Shown piece by piece: positions 1 through 7,878 of a stretch of 27,817 bases of DNA. Position 1 is the first letter of the stretch, and each line of letters begins with the position of its first letter. The DNA comes from an uncultured bacterium. GTDB lineage: Bacteria > Bacillota > Clostridia > Lachnospirales > Lachnospiraceae. The translations under genes and the position numbers were made by a program. The DNA lies in contig CAJMON010000041.1 of the NCBI GenBank assembly GCA_905214955.1, positions 1-27,817 of the forward strand. Direction: 5' to 3'. A model generated the notes under the pieces. That model ran no database searches and was not told the DNA's origin. It saw only the letters and a list, made by a program, of their open reading frames with translations.

Positions 1-2
1 TT

Positions 3-1511
3 CCGACATTGAATATTCCGGCAAAAATTTTGTCAGTGCTTCTGATGCTGGTGCTGTTTGCAGTTCCCATCGTGGCTGTGGTGATCATTGTACGAAGAGT
101 AATGCTCCATCATCAGCTGAAGGCAGACAAAACGGATAACGCTGTACTTTACAAAGAAATCGGCCGTCTGAACAAACAGGTGCTTTCGCTGATTGATGAA
201 AAGAACAGCATACTGGCCCTGAAAGTCAACGCCATGGGCGGCACAGAGCGGATTCCTTATATGGGGGCTTCTGCCTTGACAGATGATGTGATTCCTACTG
301 TGGAAAATGTAACCGGAAATGTGCCGGTGCGCACCGTAGAAAGCACAGCGTCTACTGAGGCAGCAGCAGAAGCAGCAGCGGAGGCGGCTGTCACTGCAGT
401 GGCCAATGCGAAAAACCAGGAGCAGAATCAGGCACATCGTTTTCCGAAACTGGAACTGGTGGATGAAAAGTATGCCGAGATGGAACCAGAAGCGTGCGAT
501 ACCCAGATTACCCTGGAGGCATTTGCAGAAGGATATCGTCTGTTTGCAGCCAGCCAGATGAATCTGTATTATACGCGTGAGATCGTACGCCGCTTTATCG
601 CCGGTATGGCAGCCAGTAAACTTCTGATCCTGGAAGGTATTTCCGGTACCGGTAAAACCAGTCTCCCATATTCTTTCAGCCGTTATATGACCAATCCGGC
701 CACCATCGTTTCTGTTCAGCCTTCTTACAGAGACCGGACAGAACTGCTGGGATATTTTAATGAGTTTTCAAAGAGATTTAATGAGACAGAATTCCTGCGC
801 GCCCTTTATGAGGCAGACTACCGGGAAGAGCCGACGCTGATCGTTCTGGATGAGATGAATCTGGCTCGTATAGAATATTATTTTGCAGAAATGCTTTCCG
901 TTCTGGAAATGCCCAGCAAGGACGAGTGGGTGCTGGATCTGGTGCCTACCGCATGGCCTGGCGACCCGAAAAAAATGGAAGACGGAAAGATTCATGTATC
1001 AGACAGTACCTGGTTTGTTGGAACGGCAAACAACGATGATTCTACGTTTACCATTACCGATAAGGTCTACGACCGTGCAATGCCCATTGAGTTAAATGAG
1101 CGTGCAGATGCTTTTGAATGTGAGATCCAGCCAAACTGCCCAATCAGTGCAGAGCATCTGGAAGAGCTGTTTGAGCAGGCGAAAATCGACCATCCGGTCA
1201 GCGAAGAAGCTATGGAAAACATGCAGAAACTAGACAGCTATCTTGTGACCCGGTTCCGTCTTTCTTTCGGAAACCGTATTATGAAGCAGCTGTATGATTT
1301 CGTACCGGTTTATGTGGCTTGCGGCGGTACGGAAGTGGGCGGTATGGACTACATCATTGCCAGAAAAGTATTGAAAAAATTTGAAAGTATGAACGTCAGC
1401 TTCGTAAGAGATGAAATTACCGGACTGATTGATTACATCGAAAAAACCTTCGGAAAAGGAAGGATGCCGGACAGCTGCGCTTACCTGGAGCGGATTAGAA
1501 ACTTATACTGA
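3..1511 (+). CDS. Membrane-anchored McrB-like AAA+ ATPase, 5' end outside the window
   Basis: An AAA+ ATPase of the dynein/MoxR/McrB type. Numbering from the TTG at 9, residues 6-29 form one strong hydrophobic helix followed by basic residues, then a short coil and an Ala/Glu-rich linker (about 113-132). The ATPase domain has Walker A GISGTGKT at about 210-217, Walker B LIVLDEMNLAR at about 277-287, and a sensor-1 region GTANNDDS followed by DKVYDRA at about 338-355. McrB relatives that pair with DUF2357 partners carry a similar DKVLDRA signature. The frame is open to the left edge and no ribosome binding site is visible, so TTG at 9 is probably not the start. The next gene encodes a DUF2357-like protein, the usual partner. 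The membrane helix is unusual for a restriction GTPase and suggests an envelope-located machine. AAA+ assignment is firm; the role is unknown. Confidence 0.8.
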   Translation, partial: PTLNIPAKILSVLLMLVLFAVPIVAVVIIVRRVMLHHQLKADKTDNAVLYKEIGRLNKQVLSLIDEKNSILALKVNAMGGTERIPYMGASALTDDVIPTVENVTGNVPVRTVESTASTEAAAEAAAEAAVTAVANAKNQEQNQAHRFPKLELVDEKYAEMEPEACDTQITLEAFAEGYRLFAASQMNLYYTREIVRRFIAGMAASKLLILEGISGTGKTSLPYSFSRYMTNPATIVSVQPSYRDRTELLGYFNEFSKRFNETEFLRALYEADYREEPTLIVLDEMNLARIEYYFAEMLSVLEMPSKDEWVLDLVPTAWPGDPKKMEDGKIHVSDSTWFVGTANNDDSTFTITDKVYDRAMPIELNERADAFECEIQPNCPISAEHLEELFEQAKIDHPVSEEAMENMQKLDSYLVTRFRLSFGNRIMKQLYDFVPVYVACGGTEVGGMDYIIARKVLKKFESMNVSFVRDEITGLIDYIEKTFGKGRMPDSCAYLERIRNLY

Positions 1512-1750
1512 TGCATCAGGGGACAAAGTGCAGACGCGCTTCGTGCTTGCACGGGGAAGCGGCTGCATTTGGGACCCGCAAGAACATGAGGATGAAGCGA
1601 TTTTCGAAGAAAATCCGTGGAATCCGAATGTTCGCAGGATTATGGGAGTGCGGAGCACGAAACAATCCGCAGGTGCATCTGTATGGTGTTGAGTACGGAG
1701 AAGCGGCTGCATGATAAAGAGTAACCATATCGTAAAAGAAAGGAACCACC
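1512..1750. other. 239-base spacer with a 13-bp direct repeat 144 bases apart
   Basis: This gap separates the AAA+ gene from its DUF2357 partner. It holds two copies of GAAGCGGCTGCAT at 1556-1568 and 1700-1712, each preceded by ACGG, spaced exactly 144 bases apart. Overlapping open frames of 67-87 codons cross it, one with an ATG overlapping the stop of the ATPase gene (TGATG). None has a ribosome binding site or recognisable product. It may be an intergenic repeat unit. The last bases carry the AGGAACC ribosome binding site of the next gene. Confidence 0.4.
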
Positions 1751-3598
1751 ATGGCGATCACGATCAATGACTTATATTCCAAATATACAGAAAAAGTAGA
1801 ACAGGAGCTGGAGGATGACCGGTATTTCCAATACCTGTTTGAAATGGTGCAGGCCGGAGACAACACACTGCAGCAGAAAAACCGGATTCTCCACAAAGTC
1901 GTGGATGACCGGTGGATTTCAACGCTGGAAGAAGGCATTGAAGCCATTTTTGAGATCGTTGACAAGCCAAGAAGATTTCTGGCAACCACAGAAGAAGTAG
2001 TGCCGGTAGCGCTGGCAAAAAAGATCACGGCAGACAGCGTGCGTCACTTAAGCATGAACACCCAGTTCATTGCCAGTGACGAAAATGGGGACATCCAGCC
2101 CACAAAGGTACTGAATGTGACCACTGAAGAAAGTTACGATTTGTATGAAAACCGGTTTATCTACCATCTGATTCAGCGTCTCTTTGCATTCGTGGACAAG
2201 CGTACCGATGCCATCTTCTGGACAACCGGAGATGAAACCTGCAATGTTATGAGCATGGAGAGTAAAGTGGATGATGCCTACGAGGAAATTTCCTACAAGG
2301 TGGAAATGACCATCAAAAACAGACAGAGCTTTGCAGAAAATGATAACGATAATCTGGAGATCTTCAAACGCATCGACCGTCTGCGCCGGATGGCTGTGAC
2401 CCTGCGCAGCAGTTCCTTCTGCAGCATCATGGCAGGATGTGCCAGAGTACAGAGCCCGATCCAGAGAACCAACCTGATGATGAAGGATCCAAGCTACCGA
2501 ACCTGCTACAAGCTGTGGCAGTTTATGGAAAGCTATGATGAAGTAGGATACACCATCGAAGAACGGGATGCTGCCCTGGAGTTTGATGAGGAGTATCTGT
2601 TCCAGATGTACATCAATCTGATTACGAATTATACTGTTTTCAAAAGCCTTCTGGAATCTGATCCCAGAAAAATGAGCGAGATTGCAGAAGAACACCGGGA
2701 GCCGGTAAAACCCAAATTTATCAAAGAAATTCAGGAAGAAATCGTAGAAGACCGGAACATTCCAGATGTGGAGATCCGGAAAGTTTTTGTAGAAGAAGTG
2801 ACTCAAGCACAGCTGGATGCAGAAGAAAAACTGAAAGAAGAAACTGCCAGGTGCGAAGAACTGTCCAGATCTCTTCGGGAGCAGGAACGGCAGGTAGAAG
2901 ATCTGTCTGTTCAGATGGATTTTCTGGAACAGATGCGCCAACAGGCAGAGGATGAGCAGAACCGTCTGATGGAAGAACTCTCAGAGGAACGGGCAGCCAG
3001 AGATGCGGCAGAAGAGGCGCAGAAGCTGGGCGCGGAAGAGGCAGAAAGATTCCGAAAAGAATTAGAAGAGACCAAAGAAAACGCGGCCCGGACGGAAGAG
3101 GCCCTGCGCCAGGAAGCGAAAGAATCCCTGGAAGCGCTGGCAGAAGATACTAGAAAAGAAAAGGAAGCGCTGGAAACAAAGTTTCAGAAAACAAGAGAAT
3201 CGCTGGAAGAAACAGCCAGAAAACAGCTGGAAGCTTTGCAGCAGAAATATGAAAAAGAGCTGGAGCAGGTAAAAAAAGAGGCAGAAAAAGCCTTGCAGGA
3301 AGCAGAAAGCAAAAAAGCAGAAGCTCTTAAGAAGACAAGAGAGGCAGAGAAAGCCAAAAAGGCTGCCAAACAGAAAGAGGCAGAAGCAGAAAAAGCATTC
3401 CGCCAGGCACAGCAGAAGACTGCGGAGGCCAGAAAGCGTGCGGAAGAGGCAGAACAGCAGACAGTCCTAGCCAAAGAGCAGATCCGGCTGGCAGAAGAAG
3501 AGAAAGAAAAGGCTGCGTCAGGAGCGGGCAGCCTGTCCAGATACATCGTAAGTGTTCTGCAGGAGCGGAAAGAACGTAAGAATGCAAAAGGAGACTGA
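1751..3598 (+). CDS. DUF2357-like protein with long C-terminal coiled coil, no nuclease domain seen
   Basis: Residues about 1-290 resemble the DUF2357 domain found beside McrB-like ATPases. They include the stretch TTEESYDLYENRFI (about 118-131), like the conserved 'YENRFV' of that family. From about residue 345 to 590 the protein is a highly charged Glu/Lys/Ala/Gln coiled coil of roughly 250 residues. DUF2357 proteins usually continue into a PD-(D/E)XK nuclease; I see no such motif. There is no signal peptide or membrane helix, so it is probably cytoplasmic or held at the membrane by the upstream ATPase. The start is supported by AGGAACC upstream of ATG. It ends six bases before the signal peptidase gene, so it is almost certainly cotranscribed with it. 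The family call is from recognition of sequence features only. Confidence 0.65.
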   Translation: MAITINDLYSKYTEKVEQELEDDRYFQYLFEMVQAGDNTLQQKNRILHKVVDDRWISTLEEGIEAIFEIVDKPRRFLATTEEVVPVALAKKITADSVRHLSMNTQFIASDENGDIQPTKVLNVTTEESYDLYENRFIYHLIQRLFAFVDKRTDAIFWTTGDETCNVMSMESKVDDAYEEISYKVEMTIKNRQSFAENDNDNLEIFKRIDRLRRMAVTLRSSSFCSIMAGCARVQSPIQRTNLMMKDPSYRTCYKLWQFMESYDEVGYTIEERDAALEFDEEYLFQMYINLITNYTVFKSLLESDPRKMSEIAEEHREPVKPKFIKEIQEEIVEDRNIPDVEIRKVFVEEVTQAQLDAEEKLKEETARCEELSRSLREQERQVEDLSVQMDFLEQMRQQAEDEQNRLMEELSEERAARDAAEEAQKLGAEEAERFRKELEETKENAARTEEALRQEAKESLEALAEDTRKEKEALETKFQKTRESLEETARKQLEALQQKYEKELEQVKKEAEKALQEAESKKAEALKKTREAEKAKKAAKQKEAEAEKAFRQAQQKTAEARKRAEEAEQQTVLAKEQIRLAEEEKEKAASGAGSLSRYIVSVLQERKERKNAKGD

Positions 3599-3604
3599 CA
3601 GGAG

Positions 3605-4270
3605 ATGCTGAAAAAAACAGTATTTGCGATCATCAATACCTTTTCTGTGCTGATGATCGCAGCGGCGGTGGCGGTGCTGTGTGTGGTACTGCTGACCAAA
3701 CCAGGACAGCCGCCCAATATTTTCGGCTATCAGGCTCTGCGTGTGACAACGGGGAGTATGGCGCCCACTTATCCCGTGGATACGCTTTTGCTTGTAAAAA
3801 ATACGCCGCCAGAGGATATTAAAGTGGGAGATGTGATTTCCTTTTATTCTACAGATCCGGCACTGGAAGGGGCGGTCAATACCCATCGTGTGACAGCCAT
3901 CCAGCAGGAAAACGGGGAATACATTTATACCACCAGGGGGGATGCCAACAATGCGGAAGATCCCTATGATACGCCGGACAGATACCTTTTAGGAAAAACG
4001 GTGTATGCTTCTGTGATTCTGGGAAAGATTTCCAGGCTGGTATCCAATCCGCTGATTTTTATTCCGGTAATTTTGATACCGCTGGCGGTCATTCTGATCA
4101 GCAATCTGGTAAAGACCATTTCCCTGGCAAAAAAGATTGCAAAAGAAGAAGAGGAAGAAGCCGTGAAAAAAGTGTTGGAAGACCTGAAAAAACGGCAGGC
4201 ACTGAAAGAAAAAAAAGAACAAAATCAACAGGAAGATGAGACAGAAGATGAGACAGAAGATGAATTATAA
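3605..4270 (+). CDS. sipW: Signal peptidase I, SipW / S26B (Ser-His) type
   Basis: A membrane serine peptidase that would remove signal peptides on the outer face. Residues 5-30 are the N-terminal membrane anchor. The catalytic Ser is S51 in TTGSMAPTYP, and the general base is H94 in VNTHRVTAI, the His in place of Lys that defines the archaeal/ER/SipW class. D113 in TTRGDANN matches the conserved third motif. A second membrane helix lies at about 148-170, followed by a very charged cytoplasmic tail ending in a DETEDETEDEL repeat. SipW enzymes often serve a dedicated substrate, such as TasA in Bacillus. No obvious substrate is next to it, so the partner may be the downstream LtaS-like protein or lie outside the window. 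The C-terminus overlaps the next gene by 35 bases. The symbol is by class, not proven orthology. Confidence 0.88.
   Translation: MLKKTVFAIINTFSVLMIAAAVAVLCVVLLTKPGQPPNIFGYQALRVTTGSMAPTYPVDTLLLVKNTPPEDIKVGDVISFYSTDPALEGAVNTHRVTAIQQENGEYIYTTRGDANNAEDPYDTPDRYLLGKTVYASVILGKISRLVSNPLIFIPVILIPLAVILISNLVKTISLAKKIAKEEEEEAVKKVLEDLKKRQALKEKKEQNQQEDETEDETEDEL
4235..4263 (+). repeat. 12-bp tandem repeat coding in two frames at a gene overlap
   Basis: The unit GATGAGACAGAA occurs twice exactly (4235-4246, 4247-4258) plus five bases of a third copy. In the signal peptidase frame it encodes the DETE repeats of the C-terminus. In the +1 frame it encodes MRQK repeats, giving three candidate ATG starts (4236, 4248, 4260) for the next gene. 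Because 12 is a multiple of three, copy-number change would keep both frames. Confidence 0.85.
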
Positions 4271-6299
4271 GAAAAAGATTGCTCTTTTTTTCCGCCAGGT
4301 TTGGGCGGTGATTGACAAATATCAGAGCCGGGAAGCAGGAAAAGGATATTTTTTCAGCTTTGTACTGCTGCCGGTGCTGGTGGTATTCGGCATTGAATCC
4401 ATGGCCAGACATTCGATGCTTCAGGGATTGGAATTTGTAATTTTTCATCCCTATGCGTTTCTGGCAAATGTGCTGATCGTACTGACATCTTTTACCATTA
4501 CTTTATTTCTGACCAAACGAATAGGGACGATCCTGCTGCTTACGGTTTTCTGGCTGGCCTGGGGACTGGTGGATGGAATTGTCCTGCTGTTTCGAGTGAC
4601 ACCATTTACCAGCAGTGATCTTCTCCTGGTAAAAGACGGCATGGATGTGGCATCAAAATATCTGAATCCGGCCATGCTTGCCATGCTGGTGGTCCTGGTG
4701 GCAGCTGTGCTGGCAGTAGCCATTCTTCTGGTTTTTAAAACCCCTTCAGTAAAGAAAAAACCAGGATTTGTGGTAAGTGCAGGTGGTGTGGTGGTGGCAG
4801 GTGCAGTGACCTGGTGCTGCATTGCCATTGGACAGAATACAGGACTTCTGGAAAATCAGTTCCGGGAACTTTCCCAGTCTTACAAGAAAAACGGATTTCT
4901 GTACTGTTTTGGAGCCAGTCTGTTAAACAGCGGTGTCAGCAGGCCGGATGATTATTCCACAGAAGCCATTGAAGAGCTGACAGAAAACTATGAAGAGGCA
5001 GATCCGGTATTTTACACGGACCGTCCAAATGTGGTGGTGGTACAGCTGGAGTCTTTTTTTGATGTGAACCGGCTGAAAAATTTTAAATTTTCCCAGAATC
5101 CACTGCCGAATTTTACAGAGCTGATGGGAAATTATGCATCCGGATTTTTGAGCGTTCCGGTTATCGGAGCGGGTACGGTCAATTCCGAATTTGAGATGCT
5201 GACAGGCATGAACATTGACGATTTCGGCATCGGGGAGTATCCCTATAAGACGATCCTGAAGTCAAAAGCCTGTGAATCTCTGGCATACAATCTGAAAGAC
5301 TATGGATATAAGAGTTTTGCCATACATGACAATACTGGGGATTTTTATGAGCGGAACAAAGTATATCCCAATCTGGGATTTGATGTATTTACTTCAGTAG
5401 AATATATGTGGCCCAAAGATTATACGGCTATGGACTGGGCAAAAGATTCCGTCCTTACCGGTGAAATTCAAAAAGCCCTGGACTCCACAGAGGGACCGGA
5501 TTTTGTGTTTACCGTGTCGGTGCAGGGCCATGGAAGTTATCCCACGGATGGAAATTATGTGCATCATATTCTGGTGTCTGCCGATGAAGAAACAGGTCTC
5601 AGTGAGGAGTATGTGAATCAGGTGAGCTATTATGTCAACCAGCTTTACGAGATGGATCAGTTTATAGGCGATCTGCTGAACATGCTCAGAAGAAGGCGGG
5701 AGCCAGTGATTCTGGTATTGTATGGAGATCACTGTCCAAGTCTGGACCTGACGGATGAGGCATTGAGTTCCGGAACCATTTATGACACGGAATATGTAAT
5801 ATGGAACAATGCAGGATTTTCCTTTACAGATCAGAAACTTCAGGCCTATGAAGTGGGTTCCCAAATTTTGGAAGCATTAGGAATCACAGATGGAGCGGTG
5901 AATGCCTACCATCAGAATTCCAGCCGGGAGCTGAAAAAAGGAGCTATCACGGAAGAAGGGTATCTGAATGGTCTGAAAAAACTGGAGTACGATATTCTCT
6001 ATGGAGAACAGATCCGGTATAATGGCGAAGATCCGTATGAACCCACAGAAATTCAGATGGGATTTGAACCGGTGGTCATTGAATCTGTCAGTGTGACAAA
6101 AGATCAGGTCATGATTGTAAAAGGTGAAAACTTTACAAGATACAGTGTGGTGCATATGGATGGAAGTGAGGAACAGACCTTGTATCTGGATCCGGAAACT
6201 CTGGTGGTTCCATTAGTTTCCATGGAAGACGGGGCACAGATCACTGTCTCCCAGGCATCTTTAAGCGAGACGGCACCTTACACTTACGAAGCAAAATAA
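4236..6299 (+). CDS. LtaS-like phosphoglycerol transferase / sulfatase-fold protein with C-terminal extra domain
   Basis: Five membrane helices fill the N-terminal third (roughly 38-56, 66-92, 98-120, 147-168, 178-198). An extracellular alkaline-phosphatase/sulfatase-fold domain follows. The LtaS-type residues are visible: QLESFFD (E272), the nucleophile Thr in GAGTVNSEFE (T314), HDNTGDFY (about 364-371), VQGHGSYP (H432) and LYGDHC (D498, H499). The family transfers glycerol-phosphate from phosphatidylglycerol to lipoteichoic acid or related polymers. After the catalytic domain, residues about 615-685 form a beta-rich segment with KGENF, like an IPT/TIG or carbohydrate-binding module; many LtaS proteins lack this. 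The start is uncertain: ATG at 4236, 4248 or 4260 all fall in a repeat, with AGGA at 4230 best spaced for 4248. The gene is translationally coupled to the signal peptidase. Confidence 0.85.
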   Translation: MRQKMRQKMNYKKKIALFFRQVWAVIDKYQSREAGKGYFFSFVLLPVLVVFGIESMARHSMLQGLEFVIFHPYAFLANVLIVLTSFTITLFLTKRIGTILLLTVFWLAWGLVDGIVLLFRVTPFTSSDLLLVKDGMDVASKYLNPAMLAMLVVLVAAVLAVAILLVFKTPSVKKKPGFVVSAGGVVVAGAVTWCCIAIGQNTGLLENQFRELSQSYKKNGFLYCFGASLLNSGVSRPDDYSTEAIEELTENYEEADPVFYTDRPNVVVVQLESFFDVNRLKNFKFSQNPLPNFTELMGNYASGFLSVPVIGAGTVNSEFEMLTGMNIDDFGIGEYPYKTILKSKACESLAYNLKDYGYKSFAIHDNTGDFYERNKVYPNLGFDVFTSVEYMWPKDYTAMDWAKDSVLTGEIQKALDSTEGPDFVFTVSVQGHGSYPTDGNYVHHILVSADEETGLSEEYVNQVSYYVNQLYEMDQFIGDLLNMLRRRREPVILVLYGDHCPSLDLTDEALSSGTIYDTEYVIWNNAGFSFTDQKLQAYEVGSQILEALGITDGAVNAYHQNSSRELKKGAITEEGYLNGLKKLEYDILYGEQIRYNGEDPYEPTEIQMGFEPVVIESVSVTKDQVMIVKGENFTRYSVVHMDGSEEQTLYLDPETLVVPLVSMEDGAQITVSQASLSETAPYTYEAK

Positions 6300-6320
6300 A
6301 TTGGGGAAAAGGAGAAAGGT

Positions 6321-7244
6321 ATGCGTTATCAGGATTATGTATTTCAAGTTCCAGAGGAAAAAATTGTGCGTCTGATCACAGACACCGATGCAAAAAATGA
6401 GGCAGACGATGACTTTGCAGTGGTTCAGGCCCTGTTAAGTCCCAAGATTGAAAATGTTGGACTGGTGGGAGCCCATTACGGCATTGGCCGGGATGCGGAC
6501 AGTATGCAGAAAAGCTATGAAGAACTGGAGCGGGTGGTGGCTCACATGGGATTTACCGGACAGGTGCCGGTGCTCCACGGAGGTGCCCATCCCATGCCAA
6601 ATACCTCCACACCGGTGGACAGTGAGGGCGCAAGGCTGATTATAGAGGAGGCCATGAAAGCAGATGACAGACCGCTGTATGCCATCTTTTTAGGGCCACT
6701 GACAGATCTGGCAAGTGCCTATCTGATGGAGCCAAGGATTTCCAAACGCCTGACAGCCATCTGGATTGGCGGCGGCTTGTATCCGGACGGCGGAGAGGAA
6801 TTTAATCTGGGAAACGACATTGCGGCAGTCAACGTGGTTATGGCTTCCAATATTGAATTGTGGCAGGTGCCGAAAAATGTTTATGAAATGATGCCGGTGA
6901 CCATGGCAGAACTGGAATGCCGGGTGCGTCCCTGGGGAAAAATCGGAGCTTACCTGTGCGATCAGCTGATGGAACATGCCATGACAGAGATTCCGAGAAA
7001 AAGTGCTTTTCGAAGCGGGGAATGCTGGGTCTTGGGAGATTCTCCGGCAGTCGGCTTGATTTTGTATGAAGACCGTTTTTCCTTTGACTGGATGCAGGCA
7101 CCGGCTGTGGGAGCGGATATGAATTATATCCATACGAAACGGTTCCGTCCCATCCGTGTGTACCGGAAGATTGACTCCAGGCTGATCCTGGAAGACCTGT
7201 ACGCAAAGCTGGAGCTTTTTGCCAGAAGAAACAACGAAGTGTAA
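6321..7244 (+). CDS. Inosine/uridine-preferring nucleoside hydrolase family protein
   Basis: A 307-residue nucleoside N-ribohydrolase, which splits ribonucleosides into base and ribose. The N-terminal calcium-binding signature appears as DTDAKNEADDD (residues 21-31), a variant of the usual DTDxGxDDA. The mid-protein block EEFNLGNDIAAVN (about 156-168) corresponds to the conserved EFN..DP.A region, and a C-terminal H in YIHTKRFRP is at the expected position. No signal peptide, so cytoplasmic. GGAGAAAGG precedes the ATG at a good distance, and it starts 21 bases after the LtaS-like gene, so it is probably the last gene of that operon. It ends only seven bases from the convergent response regulator gene, with no terminator hairpin visible between. 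The altered metal motif leaves the substrate open. Confidence 0.82.
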   Translation: MRYQDYVFQVPEEKIVRLITDTDAKNEADDDFAVVQALLSPKIENVGLVGAHYGIGRDADSMQKSYEELERVVAHMGFTGQVPVLHGGAHPMPNTSTPVDSEGARLIIEEAMKADDRPLYAIFLGPLTDLASAYLMEPRISKRLTAIWIGGGLYPDGGEEFNLGNDIAAVNVVMASNIELWQVPKNVYEMMPVTMAELECRVRPWGKIGAYLCDQLMEHAMTEIPRKSAFRSGECWVLGDSPAVGLILYEDRFSFDWMQAPAVGADMNYIHTKRFRPIRVYRKIDSRLILEDLYAKLELFARRNNEV

Positions 7245-7251
7245 GAGAACC

Positions 7252-7878
7252 TTATCGATGCTGGTAATAAAAAATGGCAAGCTGGGTACGGTCTCTGAGA
7301 GAAAGCTTTTCCAGAACAGTGCTGAGATAATTGCGCACCGTGCCCTCGCTTAAACACATGGAGTCCGCGATTTCCTTGTTGTTCAGTCCTTGTGCCACCA
7401 GCACAATGAGCTCCTGTTCTTTGGGGGTAATGCCAAGAGCATCGTAGTCAAAAGATTTTTTCTGCTGGAGAAGCTCCGGGAATCTGGCAACGATTTCTGT
7501 GCCAAAGACGCTCTGGCCGCCTTTCACAGCCTGAAGAGCAGGGAGAATGCTTGCATAATCCTGTTTCAGCAAATATCCTTTTACACCGGAATTCAGTGCT
7601 TTTACAATATATTCATCATCAGAAAACGTCGTGAGCAGCAGGATAGCTGCCTTTGGAAATTCGGAAAGGATTTCCTGGGCAGCATCCAGGCCGCTCTTTT
7701 CTTTCATCCGGATGTCCATAAGCAGCACATCTGGGTTTAGGCTGCGGTAAAGAGAAATTGCTTCATTTCCGTTATGTCCAATACCGGTGACCGAAATTTC
7801 CCCTTTTCCCTGGGCTTCCAGGATGGTTTTTAAGGCAGTGGTCACCAGCACATCATCATCGACAATCACTAAATTCAT
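7252..7878 (-). CDS. NarL/LuxR-type response regulator (LnrK-like)
   Basis: A 208-residue two-component regulator. The receiver domain has the acidic pair at D7-D9, the phosphoacceptor D55 in LLMDIRMKEKSG, a Thr in LLLTTFSD and the Lys in GYLLKQDY. The C-terminal LuxR-type helix-turn-helix is clear: LTPKE-like ITPKEQELI followed by GLNNKEIADSMCLSEGTV. Its start overlaps the stop of the kinase gene by four bases (ATGA), so the pair is translationally coupled. Together with the divergent ABC transporter this matches the layout of Bacillus LnrJK-LnrLMN (YfiJKLMN), where the regulator activates the transporter in response to linearmycin-type polyenes. The exact signal here is inference. Confidence 0.9.
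   Translation of the reverse strand: MNLVIVDDDVLVTTALKTILEAQGKGEISVTGIGHNGNEAISLYRSLNPDVLLMDIRMKEKSGLDAAQEILSEFPKAAILLLTTFSDDEYIVKALNSGVKGYLLKQDYASILPALQAVKGGQSVFGTEIVARFPELLQQKKSFDYDALGITPKEQELIVLVAQGLNNKEIADSMCLSEGTVRNYLSTVLEKLSLRDRTQLAIFYYQHR

Noticed and set aside
1511..1714. 67-codon frame whose ATG overlaps the ATPase stop (TGATG)
   Set aside because: No ribosome binding site, no recognisable fold, and composition like non-coding sequence; kept only as part of the spacer note.
2048..2941. 297-codon open frame on the minus strand
   Set aside because: Fully antisense to the DUF2357-like gene, with no ribosome binding site or family; the long charged plus-strand gene explains the lack of stops.
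3184..3717. Ser/Ala-rich 177-codon minus-strand frame
   Set aside because: Mirror of the Glu/Lys/Ala coiled-coil codons of the plus-strand gene.
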